Shown here piece by piece: positions 1 through 6,877 of a stretch of DNA of 64,000 nucleotides. Each line of letters begins with the position of its first letter. The stretch's first letter is position 1. The stretch spans positions 248,001 to 312,000 of the forward strand of contig NZ_JAIFYA010000001.1 of NCBI RefSeq assembly GCF_019688735.1. The letters run 5' to 3'. The translations under genes and the position numbers were made by a program. The notes beneath the pieces are model-generated. The model had not been told where the DNA came from, did no database searches, and saw only the letters and a program-made list of their open reading frames with translations. Source of the stretch: Thermosulfurimonas sp. F29 (GTDB lineage: Bacteria; Desulfobacterota; Thermodesulfobacteria; Thermodesulfobacteriales; Thermodesulfobacteriaceae).

Positions 1-857
1 ATCTGCCGGCAGGCCTTGGCCCGCACATCACCGGCGGCAAAGACCCCGGGGAGACTGGTGCGCGTCTCCGAATCGGTTACGACGAAACCGGCCTCGTCCA
101 GGGCCACCGTCCCTCCCAGCCACTCCGTCTGAGGTTTTATGCCGATGAAGATGAAAACGCCGCCCACGGCAAGGGTGGACTCCTCCCCGGTCTTAACATT
201 TTTTATCCGCAGACCCTCCACCCTATCCTCACCCAGAACCTCCGTTACCACGGTGTTCCAGAGGGGTTCGATCTGAGGGTGACTAAGGGCGCGTTCCTGA
301 AGGATGCGGGTGGCCCGGAGCTGATCCCTCCGGTGAATGAGATAGATCTTGCGGGCAAACCGGGTGAGAAAAAGACTCTCCTGCACCGCCGTGTTTCCGC
401 CCCCTACCACCGCAATGACCTCGTCTCGAAAAAAGGGACCGTCGCAGGTGGCACAGTAGGAAACGCCTTTTCCCGTAAGCTCCGCCTCCCCGGGCACGCC
501 CAGTTTCTTGGGAGAGGCACCGGTGGCGATGATGACCGTGGGGGCCGCGAGCGTCTTTCCGCCGGCCAGATGCACCAGACGCAGATCTCCGTCCGGGGTA
601 AGGCCCACGGCCTCGTCCAGCACCGGCTCAAGGCCCAGGGCCCGGGCCTGAGCGGCGAACTTCTCCATCAATTCCGCCCCGGAGATCCCCTCCGGGAAAC
701 CGGGGTAATTTTCCACCCAGTCCGTAACCAGGACCTGACCTCCGGGGGACAGCTTCTCCACCAGAACCGTCCTGAGGCGGGCCCGCGCCGCATAGATGTA
801 TGCCGTGAGACCCGCGGGCCCACCCCCGACGATAATGAGATCGAACTCCCTTTCCAT
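1..857 (-). CDS. trxB: Thioredoxin reductase, C-terminus cut by window edge
   Basis: Flavoprotein that reduces thioredoxin with NAD(P)H. Translation from the ATG at 857 shows an N-terminal FAD-binding GGGPAG (about residues 11-16), the redox-active CATC dithiol (Cys135 and Cys138, followed by DG), a second Rossmann motif GGGNTA, and a GDVR motif near the left edge. About 30-40 C-terminal residues lie outside the window. The start overlaps the trxA stop by one base (TGATG), so the two are translationally coupled. The pair forms a complete cytosolic disulfide-reducing system. The family call is firm; the nucleotide specificity cannot be judged. Confidence 0.95.
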   Translation of the reverse strand, partial: MEREFDLIIVGGGPAGLTAYIYAARARLRTVLVEKLSPGGQVLVTDWVENYPGFPEGISGAELMEKFAAQARALGLEPVLDEAVGLTPDGDLRLVHLAGGKTLAAPTVIIATGASPKKLGVPGEAELTGKGVSYCATCDGPFFRDEVIAVVGGGNTAVQESLFLTRFARKIYLIHRRDQLRATRILQERALSHPQIEPLWNTVVTEVLGEDRVEGLRIKNVKTGEESTLAVGGVFIFIGIKPQTEWLGGTVALDEAGFVVTDSETRTSLPGVFAAGDVRAKACRQ

Positions 858-1183
858 CAGGATCCCAGCACCTTGGAGATCACCGCCTCGATGGTGCTTT
901 TGGCCACCGCTCCGGTTATGCTTTCCACCGGCTGTCCGTTCTTGAAAAAGATGAGCGTGGGAATGGCCCGGATACCGTACTTTCCGGGGGTCATCGGATT
1001 CTCGTCCACATTGAGCTTGCACACCTTGAGCCGTCCCTGATACTCCTCGGCCAGCTCCTCGATCACCGGGGCGATAGCCCGACAGGGCCCGCACCAGGCC
1101 GCCCAGAAATCCACCAGCACCGGAATGTCGGACTGAAGGACCTCGGTCTCGAAGTTCTGATCGGTCACCTGACAAACGGCCAT
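857..1183 (-). CDS. trxA: Thioredoxin
   Basis: Small cytosolic dithiol reductant of 108 residues, the normal length for the family. The active site WCGPC sits at residues 30-34 and the cis-proline motif AIPT follows at about residue 73. There are also unusual cysteines at positions 4 and 55, outside the active site. A strong ribosome site (AAGGAGGG) lies just upstream of the ATG. It follows radA by about 70 bp and overlaps trxB by one base, so it is probably co-transcribed with the reductase that recycles it. The call is essentially certain. Confidence 0.97.
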   Translation of the reverse strand: MAVCQVTDQNFETEVLQSDIPVLVDFWAAWCGPCRAIAPVIEELAEEYQGRLKVCKLNVDENPMTPGKYGIRAIPTLIFFKNGQPVESITGAVAKSTIEAVISKVLGS

Positions 1184-1252
1184 AACACCCTCCTTTTGCT
1201 GGAATCTGGGTTTCCTTTAAAACATAATAAGGCGCCGCCCGCAAGACAAGCT

Positions 1253-2560
1253 TCAGGAAAGATCTTCGAGAAGGGCCTCCACCCGGGAGAGAGTGACGAG
1301 ATCCGGCAAACCCGGTTCGGGGGAGGTGCCGGAGGGGACCACCGCCCGTCGGAATCCCAGCCTGGCGGCCTCCTTAAGCCGAACGGAAAGCCCCATCACC
1401 CTGCGCACCTCTCCGGAAAGTCCCACCTCGCCGCAGAAGACCGTCTCGGGGGGGAGGGTCTTTTCCAGGCGGCTGGCGAGCAGGGCCGCACATACGGCGA
1501 GATCCGCCGCCGGTTCCCTTATCTTGAGCCCCCCGGCCACATTGAGAAAGACATCCCGGTCGTAGAAGGAGATCCCCAGGTGTTTCTCCAGGATGGCCAG
1601 CAGCATGGAGAGTCGCCAGGGATCGAATCCCACGCAGGTCCTTCGGGGAGCCGCGAGATAACTCTTCACCACCAGGGCCTGAATCTCCACCAGGAGGGGT
1701 CTCGTGCCCTCCAGCGCCGGAAAGACCGCCCCTCCTCCCCCTGAAAGGAAGAAGGCCGAGGGGTTGGCCACCGGGGAAAGCCCCCTCTCGCCCATCTCGA
1801 AGACTCCGATCTCGTCCACCGGGCCGAAACGATTCTTCACCGCCCGGAGGATCCGGTACGGACCGGAGCGGTCGCCCTCAAAGTAGAGCACCACATCCAC
1901 CAGGTGTTCGAGGACCCGCGGACCGGCCAGTGCCCCCTCCTTGGTAACATGTCCCACCACGAAGACCGCGGTGCCCTTTTCCTTGGCCCACCGGAGAAGC
2001 CGCGCCGCGGCCTCCCGCACCTGGGATACCGACCCCGGAGCCGAGGACAGATCCGGCAGGTACACCGTCTGGATGGAATCCACGATGAGGACCTGAGGAG
2101 GATTTTCGCCGAGAGTCTCCAGCACCGCCGCCAGATCGGTCTCGGCGGCGAGCTCGAGGTCCCCGGGCACCGCCACCCTCTCGGCCCGCAGACGCACCTG
2201 GGCCGGAGACTCTTCGCCCGCCAGGTACACGACCCGGAGCCCGCCGCGGAGGTATTCCCCCGCCGCCTGGAGAAGCAGGGTGGACTTGCCTATCCCCGGA
2301 TCGCCGCCGATGAGGACCAGAGAGGCCGGAACCAGCCCCCCTCCCAGAACCCGGTCGAATTCACCGATCCCCGAGGAGTAGCGGCGAAACTCGGCCCTTT
2401 CCACCTCCGCAAGCCGGAGAAGCGACGCCCGGCGCCCCCCTCCCCCACGACTCCTCCGGCTCCCCTCCGGTTCCTCCACCAGGGTGTCCCAGCCGCCGCA
2501 CCCGGGACAGCGCCCCAGCCACTTGACCGCACGATAACCGCACACCTGACAGAGATACAT
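1253..2560 (-). CDS. radA: DNA repair protein RadA (Sms)
   Basis: RecA-like ATPase that helps branch migration during recombinational repair. All diagnostic parts are visible in order: a four-cysteine zinc finger (Cys4, 7, 18, 21), Walker A GGDPGIGKST (85-94), the RadA-specific KNRFG motif near residue 245, and a C-terminal Lon-protease-like domain. The length of 435 residues is slightly short of the usual 450-460. A Gly/Arg-rich linker follows the zinc finger (about 34-44). The ATG at 2560 is preceded by AAGGGGAC. It lies 6 bp after the PilZ gene and probably shares its transcript. Confidence 0.96.
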   Translation of the reverse strand: MYLCQVCGYRAVKWLGRCPGCGGWDTLVEEPEGSRRSRGGGGRRASLLRLAEVERAEFRRYSSGIGEFDRVLGGGLVPASLVLIGGDPGIGKSTLLLQAAGEYLRGGLRVVYLAGEESPAQVRLRAERVAVPGDLELAAETDLAAVLETLGENPPQVLIVDSIQTVYLPDLSSAPGSVSQVREAAARLLRWAKEKGTAVFVVGHVTKEGALAGPRVLEHLVDVVLYFEGDRSGPYRILRAVKNRFGPVDEIGVFEMGERGLSPVANPSAFFLSGGGGAVFPALEGTRPLLVEIQALVVKSYLAAPRRTCVGFDPWRLSMLLAILEKHLGISFYDRDVFLNVAGGLKIREPAADLAVCAALLASRLEKTLPPETVFCGEVGLSGEVRRVMGLSVRLKEAARLGFRRAVVPSGTSPEPGLPDLVTLSRVEALLEDLS

Positions 2561-2566
2561 GTCCCC

Positions 2567-2938
2567 TTAAAAGTCCACCGTGGCCTCGCCCAGAAGCTCC
2601 CGCAATTCCCGTTCGGCTTCGTCCGCATCTCCCAGGTTGAAGTAAAGGAGACGCCGCAGGTGCCCCAGGCTTCGCCAGTCGATGCCCGTGAGCTTAACTC
2701 CTATGCCGTCGGCCCCGTGGCGAACCACCCGGGCCTTAAAGCGAATCTCGGGCGGCGGATCCATTCCGGAAAGACGGAAACGAATCTCCACCTCCGCACC
2801 CACCGGGGGGCGCTCGGAACATGTCAGATAAGCCCCGCCGTAGGCAACATCCCTCAGCCCGGCGGGTATCTCTCCGTCCGCCCACAGAAGAGAAGCCTCC
2901 GCCGGAAAAACGGCCCGCAGGAAGCGCCTTCGCTCCAC
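2567..2938 (-). CDS. PilZ-domain protein (probable c-di-GMP receptor)
   Basis: A 123-residue single-domain protein. Residues 3-7 (RRRFLR region) and the D-x-A-x-x-G-G stretch at about 31-37 match the RxxxR and (D/N)xSxxG c-di-GMP-binding motifs of PilZ domains. Ala replaces the usual Ser in the second motif, so binding is likely but not assured. A C-terminal helix rich in Glu and Leu follows. The start is a GTG at 2938 with only a weak G-rich ribosome site about 13 bases upstream, so the start is tentative. It is followed closely by radA and separated from the upstream porin by a terminator. Confidence 0.8.
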   Translation of the reverse strand: MERRRFLRAVFPAEASLLWADGEIPAGLRDVAYGGAYLTCSERPPVGAEVEIRFRLSGMDPPPEIRFKARVVRHGADGIGVKLTGIDWRSLGHLRRLLYFNLGDADEAERELRELLGEATVDF

Positions 2939-2965
2939 GCTTAACTTTTACCCCATCTCTTGCAA

Positions 2966-2996
2966 AGAAAAAGGGGGGTTACCCCCCCCTTAAAAA
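2966..2996 (-). terminator. Intrinsic terminator after the OprP/OprO-like porin
   Basis: On the minus strand an 8-bp stem (AAGGGGGG paired with CCCCCCTT) around a short loop is followed directly by a run of five T. A run of A on the other side makes it potentially bidirectional. It separates the porin gene from the PilZ-radA-trx genes. Confidence 0.85.
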
Positions 2997-3015
2997 ATCC
3001 GATCCCGGGACACCC

Positions 3016-4605
3016 TTAGAACCAGTGCTGATACATCACCCGGAACCGCCAGTCGTCCTGGGTTCCGGAATCGAAGTCCGCAGCCGTCTTTCCAATCTCC
3101 GCGGCCTCGGAAGCCGAGGCGTCGTCTGCGTGAAGCTGAAGTAGCGATACATCGAAGGTTATGTATTGATTGAATCCGTGGAAGTAGTAATTGACTCCAA
3201 GAACGAACTGCTGAAGATAGTCTTCCACTCCGTACTTATCATTGTCAAACTTTACCAGGCCGAGACCGCTCTTACGGGAATCGAGCGGAGTGTTGTCGTC
3301 CAGACGCACAAGATAGGCGTACTTAAAGGTTACTTCCCACTTGCGCGGCACTAAAAAGTAACCCAAATTAACCCTCACCCCCCATCGATCCCAGGTTTCC
3401 TCGTCGTGGGTTCCGATTGCAGTGAGATTGTAGGCATTGCCTCCCTTGTCCGGATCCTGGATGAACTCCTCCCAGGCCCCCTCCACATCCGCGGAAAATC
3501 CCCGGTAACGGAAGAGAAGCGCCACATCAAACCCGTAATTTTCTATGTCGTGGGGAGCGTTGGTTATAGATGTACCATTATATGCGTAATAAGTCGTCCT
3601 CCTGTCCTTGGTCCAGAAGCCAGAGAGCACCAAAGCCAGGGCCGGAGTGGTGTTGTAGCCGTAATCCCCCTGCATGAAGTAATTGTTGAAGGTCCCGGGT
3701 CCGAGAGGCCCACGGGGATCGGAGCCGGGAAGCAGGTTGAAGGCCAGGCGCCAGGCGTAGAGGTGATCGTCGCTAGCGGTATTCTTGTTACCCTGCGTGT
3801 CGCGTCCGTTGTACCAGCCGAGCCAGTAAACCAGGAACTGCTTTTTACCGAAGAGATCGAGCGCCCCGTTCACATTGATCCCCTGCGAGCGGTAGAGCAA
3901 CATGCCCCCGATGGGAAAACCGTTGTCTAAAAGATGACCGCCCACTTTAAGTTTTTTAGTCCCGGAATACGGCCAGTAGCCTTCGCTGTCGTCCGTAAAG
4001 ATCGTCCGGTCGGTACCGTTCTGTTTGAAACCGCTCTGCCAGTACTCCATGCTCATGGCCGGGATTTTCATCCGTCCGAACTGGACCTTCACGAAAGGAG
4101 CGTACTTCTGCCAGATCACGAAGGCGTCGTGCACATTGACCTTGCTCTTGGGCTCAAGCTGAACATGAACATAGTATTTCCAGTCCCTGTTCGGGGCCGT
4201 GCCGTCCACGAAGAACCGCAGACGCCGCATGGTAAAGCTGCTGTAGTTCTCGTTGCCCCCGGAGAAGTCCTCGTCGCGGCTCATGTAGGTGTAGCGCAGC
4301 TGAATCCCCGTCCGAAAACGAAAACGGTATTCCCGATTCTTTTCCGGATTCTTGTACTCGATCCGGAAACCGTTTTTCCAGTAGGCCTTCCAGTTGACCG
4401 GGGCCTTGGTCTCCACCGCCTTTTCCGTCTGCGCCTGCCGCTTCTCCAGCTCCTCTATCCGCTTGAGGAGCATCTGCACCTGGGCCTTGAGCTGGCGGAT
4501 CTCCTCCTCCTGGGTCATGGCCCGTCCCGCCGAGACCGTGACTAAAAGGAAAAGGCCCATCACCACCAGAATCATTCCCCCCTTTAATACCCTGGATACC
4601 CTCAT
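3016..4605 (-). CDS. Outer-membrane porin, OprP/OprO phosphate-selective type
   Basis: About 529 residues from the ATG at 4605. An N-terminal signal peptide (basic start, hydrophobic run, cleavage near AGRA) is followed by a coiled-coil stretch (about 31-60) and then a long beta-rich region with many aromatic and charged alternations, ending in WF, a typical C-terminal outer-membrane signal. The pattern of short coiled coil plus barrel matches the phosphate-selective porin O/P family. A second ATG at 4575 has a G-rich site just upstream, so the start may be ten residues later; an upstream in-frame ATG at 4683 lacks a signal-peptide start. It is last in the molybdoenzyme operon and probably supplies an anion or small solute to the periplasmic enzyme, which is inference. 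Confidence 0.85.
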   Translation of the reverse strand: MRVSRVLKGGMILVVMGLFLLVTVSAGRAMTQEEEIRQLKAQVQMLLKRIEELEKRQAQTEKAVETKAPVNWKAYWKNGFRIEYKNPEKNREYRFRFRTGIQLRYTYMSRDEDFSGGNENYSSFTMRRLRFFVDGTAPNRDWKYYVHVQLEPKSKVNVHDAFVIWQKYAPFVKVQFGRMKIPAMSMEYWQSGFKQNGTDRTIFTDDSEGYWPYSGTKKLKVGGHLLDNGFPIGGMLLYRSQGINVNGALDLFGKKQFLVYWLGWYNGRDTQGNKNTASDDHLYAWRLAFNLLPGSDPRGPLGPGTFNNYFMQGDYGYNTTPALALVLSGFWTKDRRTTYYAYNGTSITNAPHDIENYGFDVALLFRYRGFSADVEGAWEEFIQDPDKGGNAYNLTAIGTHDEETWDRWGVRVNLGYFLVPRKWEVTFKYAYLVRLDDNTPLDSRKSGLGLVKFDNDKYGVEDYLQQFVLGVNYYFHGFNQYITFDVSLLQLHADDASASEAAEIGKTAADFDSGTQDDWRFRVMYQHWF

Positions 4606-4663
4606 CACCTCACCTCCCCGACGGTTTAAAATTTTAAGGAGGGGAGACCCCTCCCCCTCCGAA

Positions 4664-4738
4664 TTACTCCCCGGACCAGGCAATCAAAGCCACCACCCAA
4701 CCTATGACTATCAAGGCCACCAAACCCCAGGGTATCAT
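4664..4738 (-). CDS. 24-residue single-span membrane peptide
   Basis: A complete small reading frame between the UreI/AmiS-like gene and the porin. It starts at an ATG at 4738 with an excellent ribosome site (AAAGGAGGGGGATT) and ends at TAA. The peptide begins MIPWGLVALIV, is almost wholly hydrophobic across one membrane span, and ends in WSGE. Small peptides of this kind serve as accessory subunits of transporters or cytochrome oxidases (MetS-, CydX- and CbdX-like), but no family was recognised. Position and ribosome site suggest a partner of the preceding membrane protein. Confidence 0.65.
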   Translation of the reverse strand: MIPWGLVALIVIGWVVALIAWSGE

Positions 4739-4762
4739 AATCCCCCTCCTTTGGTCAAATTT

Positions 4763-5320
4763 TTAAAACGGTCCCTGATGTCCCGGGGGCATGGACCACA
4801 GGATGGCCGGAATGGCGAAGGTGTAGAGGGCCGCAAAGGTCACCACATAACCCAGCACCTTCTCGCTCACCTTTCCGTTCATGAAAAAGCCCGCCAGATT
4901 CATGGCCACGAACCACACGAAGGCGATGCTGAAGTGATAAATCCACTTCGGGGTGGGATAAACCAGCCAGTAGACACCGTAAGCCAGGGTGAGCCAACCG
5001 ATGAGGATGAAAACCGCTCCCAGCTGACGCCTGGGCTTCAAGTCCCAGATCTCGCAGGCCCCGAGAGCGGTAAAGGCGAAGGCGTACATCCCCGCCAGAC
5101 CGGTAACGAAGTTGGTTATGGGACCCAGACCCTGCTCCATCATCATGGCGATGAGAAAGGGCCACCACATCACTCCCACCACGAAGGTGATCACGCCCAC
5201 CACCCGCTCGCTGGACTTCCTGCGTTCGGGATCCAGGTGCAGGAGCCCGTTGGCCAGAAGCACCGCGGCTCCCAGGTAAATGATGGGGGCTATCCATTTT
5301 CCTACCGTGGGATCGGCCAT
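4763..5320 (-). CDS. Six-span membrane protein, AmiS/UreI-like
   Basis: 185 residues from an ATG at 5320 that has a near-perfect ribosome site (AAGGAGGTGAAAAC); an upstream in-frame ATG at 5356 lacks one. Six hydrophobic spans are visible. The first span (LGAAVLLANGLLHLDP), the TNF and TGL motifs before span 3, the WDLKPR stretch and the C-terminal IPAILW resemble the AmiS/UreI family of urea/short-amide channels, although identity is low by eye. It sits between cytochrome b and a 24-residue membrane peptide in a molybdoenzyme operon, which is unusual for this family. An alternative is an unrelated six-helix membrane subunit. Confidence 0.6.
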   Translation of the reverse strand: MADPTVGKWIAPIIYLGAAVLLANGLLHLDPERRKSSERVVGVITFVVGVMWWPFLIAMMMEQGLGPITNFVTGLAGMYAFAFTALGACEIWDLKPRRQLGAVFILIGWLTLAYGVYWLVYPTPKWIYHFSIAFVWFVAMNLAGFFMNGKVSEKVLGYVVTFAALYTFAIPAILWSMPPGHQGPF

Positions 5321-5405
5321 GTTTTCACCTCCTTCTTTCATATGGGTGTTAACCACAATCCTCGAAAGCCCCTTCTTACCTCCTCACCTCATCCTCTCAC
5401 CCCCC

Positions 5406-6074
5406 TCAGGCCTTGATTTTTTCCCACCACAGGGGATGGTGGGTCCTGACATGGTCCTCGGGCAGGGTGCCGGTTTCGAACATGGCCCGGAAGCCCTTAC
5501 GATTCAGCGGATGGAGGGCCATGTAGATGTGGATCGGGAGAATCACCAGGAAGATCACGAAACCCACATCGTGGAAAAACCTGGCCCACCGCCAGGCCGG
5601 GGGGCTGAAGGCGTCCTTGAAGAGGAGCACGATCCCGCTGGCCACCATGATCCCGGTGGCCAGGATGGTGAGCCAGGCCAGGCACTTCTGGCCCAGGTTG
5701 TACTTTCCGAATCGCGCCGGCCGAAAGCCCAGGTAGTGGCGAAAGAGTTCGCGCACCCCGTCCACGGGGCCTCCCTCCGGCCAGATCTGCCACCGCCCCA
5801 TGTTCTTGATCTCCCGAAGCACGAAGAGGGGCAACCAGAGGAGAAGCCCTGCGGCCGCCAGCCGATGAAGCACCATGGCCACCTTCATGCCCCCGGAAAG
5901 GTAGCTCGTCTCCGGGGAAAAGTGGGCAAAGGGCATCCAGAAGAAGTAGAGAAGCCACCGGAAGGCGTGGGGATAGGCCTGAGGAAGCCCCGTCAAAAAG
6001 AAGATGACCATAAAATGGATGTAGTGAAGGTGCATACTCCGCTGAAACTTGTTAAAAGCCTGTATTTCCCTCAT
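5406..6074 (-). CDS. Cytochrome b membrane subunit of molybdoenzyme complex (FdnI/PhsC type)
   Basis: 222 residues with four predicted membrane spans. Histidines lie in span 1 (HLHYIH), in span 2 (LHRLAAA) and in the last two (FHDVGF, LPIHIYMALHPL), as expected for haem-b ligation. The cytoplasmic stretch FGKYNLGQK matches the KYNxGQK motif of formate dehydrogenase gamma and related thiosulfate reductase subunits. It would pass electrons between the quinone pool and the periplasmic ferredoxin subunit. The ATG at 6074 has GGAGGTCAATC upstream. It is third in the operon, 15 bp after the ferredoxin gene. Confidence 0.9.
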   Translation of the reverse strand: MREIQAFNKFQRSMHLHYIHFMVIFFLTGLPQAYPHAFRWLLYFFWMPFAHFSPETSYLSGGMKVAMVLHRLAAAGLLLWLPLFVLREIKNMGRWQIWPEGGPVDGVRELFRHYLGFRPARFGKYNLGQKCLAWLTILATGIMVASGIVLLFKDAFSPPAWRWARFFHDVGFVIFLVILPIHIYMALHPLNRKGFRAMFETGTLPEDHVRTHHPLWWEKIKA

Positions 6075-6089
6075 GATTGACCTCCCTTC

Positions 6090-6875
6090 TTAGACCTCTT
6101 TTTCTTCTCTTCCCAGACTGTAAAGGAAGTGTCCCAGGATACCCGCGGCCTCGACGCCGAAAAGCACCCAGCCCAGGGTGCGGACGGCGTCCACGGCCTC
6201 GATCTGGGGCCGGGAGGCCCCCGGCCGCAGCTGATAGTCCGCGAGAATCCTGCTGGGCCCCACCGTGACCCAGTGGAGGTAACCGGTGGCCTCGCTCACC
6301 GGTTCGGCTCCGTAGACGGTGAAGTCCTCCCCCAGGCGGCGACGGTAGTTCTCCGCCCGGCGGCGGGCTTCGGCCAGCACCTCCTCCCGGGAGCCGAAGT
6401 ATAGGGCTTTCGCCGGACAGGCCTCCACGCAGGCCGGAGGCAGTCCGGCCTCGATCCGGTCGTAACACATGAAGCACTTGAAGGTCTTGCCCAATCTGGG
6501 GTTGAAGCGCGGAACATCAAAGGGACAGGCCTCAAGACAGGCCCGACACCCTATGCACCTCTCCTCGTGGATCACCACCACCCCGTAGGGCTTCACCTCG
6601 ATGGCCGCCGCCGGACAGCGCCTGGCACAGGGAGCATTCGCACAGTGCATGCAGTGGCGCAATTCCGTTACCGGACGAGCCGAAGGATAGGTTCCCCGAT
6701 AGCCCGGTACCGGAAATATATAACGGAGTTCCGGCCGCTGCTCCGCCACCACCCGTTCCGTGCCCCCGCGTCCGTCCCGGCTGAGACGGGCACGGTTTTC
6801 TATCCCGCACTGCACGGAACAGGCGAAACATCTAATGCAGGCCTGCATATCGTAAAGCATGCTCACCTTGGTCAT
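6090..6875 (-). CDS. Four-cluster ferredoxin subunit with C-terminal membrane anchor
   Basis: 261-residue electron-transfer subunit of the molybdoenzyme complex. Sixteen cysteines form four 4Fe-4S sites: Cys13/16/19/23, 75/78/83/87, 107/110/113/117 and 134/137/149/153. A hydrophobic segment at about 233-253 is a probable membrane anchor, as in the FdnH formate dehydrogenase subunit, fixing the protein to the periplasmic face. There is no signal peptide of its own, so it is presumably exported with the Tat-dependent catalytic subunit. It is separated by 2 bp from that gene and 15 bp from cytochrome b. Confidence 0.93.
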   Translation of the reverse strand: MTKVSMLYDMQACIRCFACSVQCGIENRARLSRDGRGGTERVVAEQRPELRYIFPVPGYRGTYPSARPVTELRHCMHCANAPCARRCPAAAIEVKPYGVVVIHEERCIGCRACLEACPFDVPRFNPRLGKTFKCFMCYDRIEAGLPPACVEACPAKALYFGSREEVLAEARRRAENYRRRLGEDFTVYGAEPVSEATGYLHWVTVGPSRILADYQLRPGASRPQIEAVDAVRTLGWVLFGVEAAGILGHFLYSLGREEKEV

Positions 6876-6877
6876 GA

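Noticed and set aside
1196-2944. Plus-strand frames opposite radA and the PilZ gene
   Set aside because: Antisense to well-conserved genes, low-complexity Gly/Pro/Arg composition, no ribosome sites.
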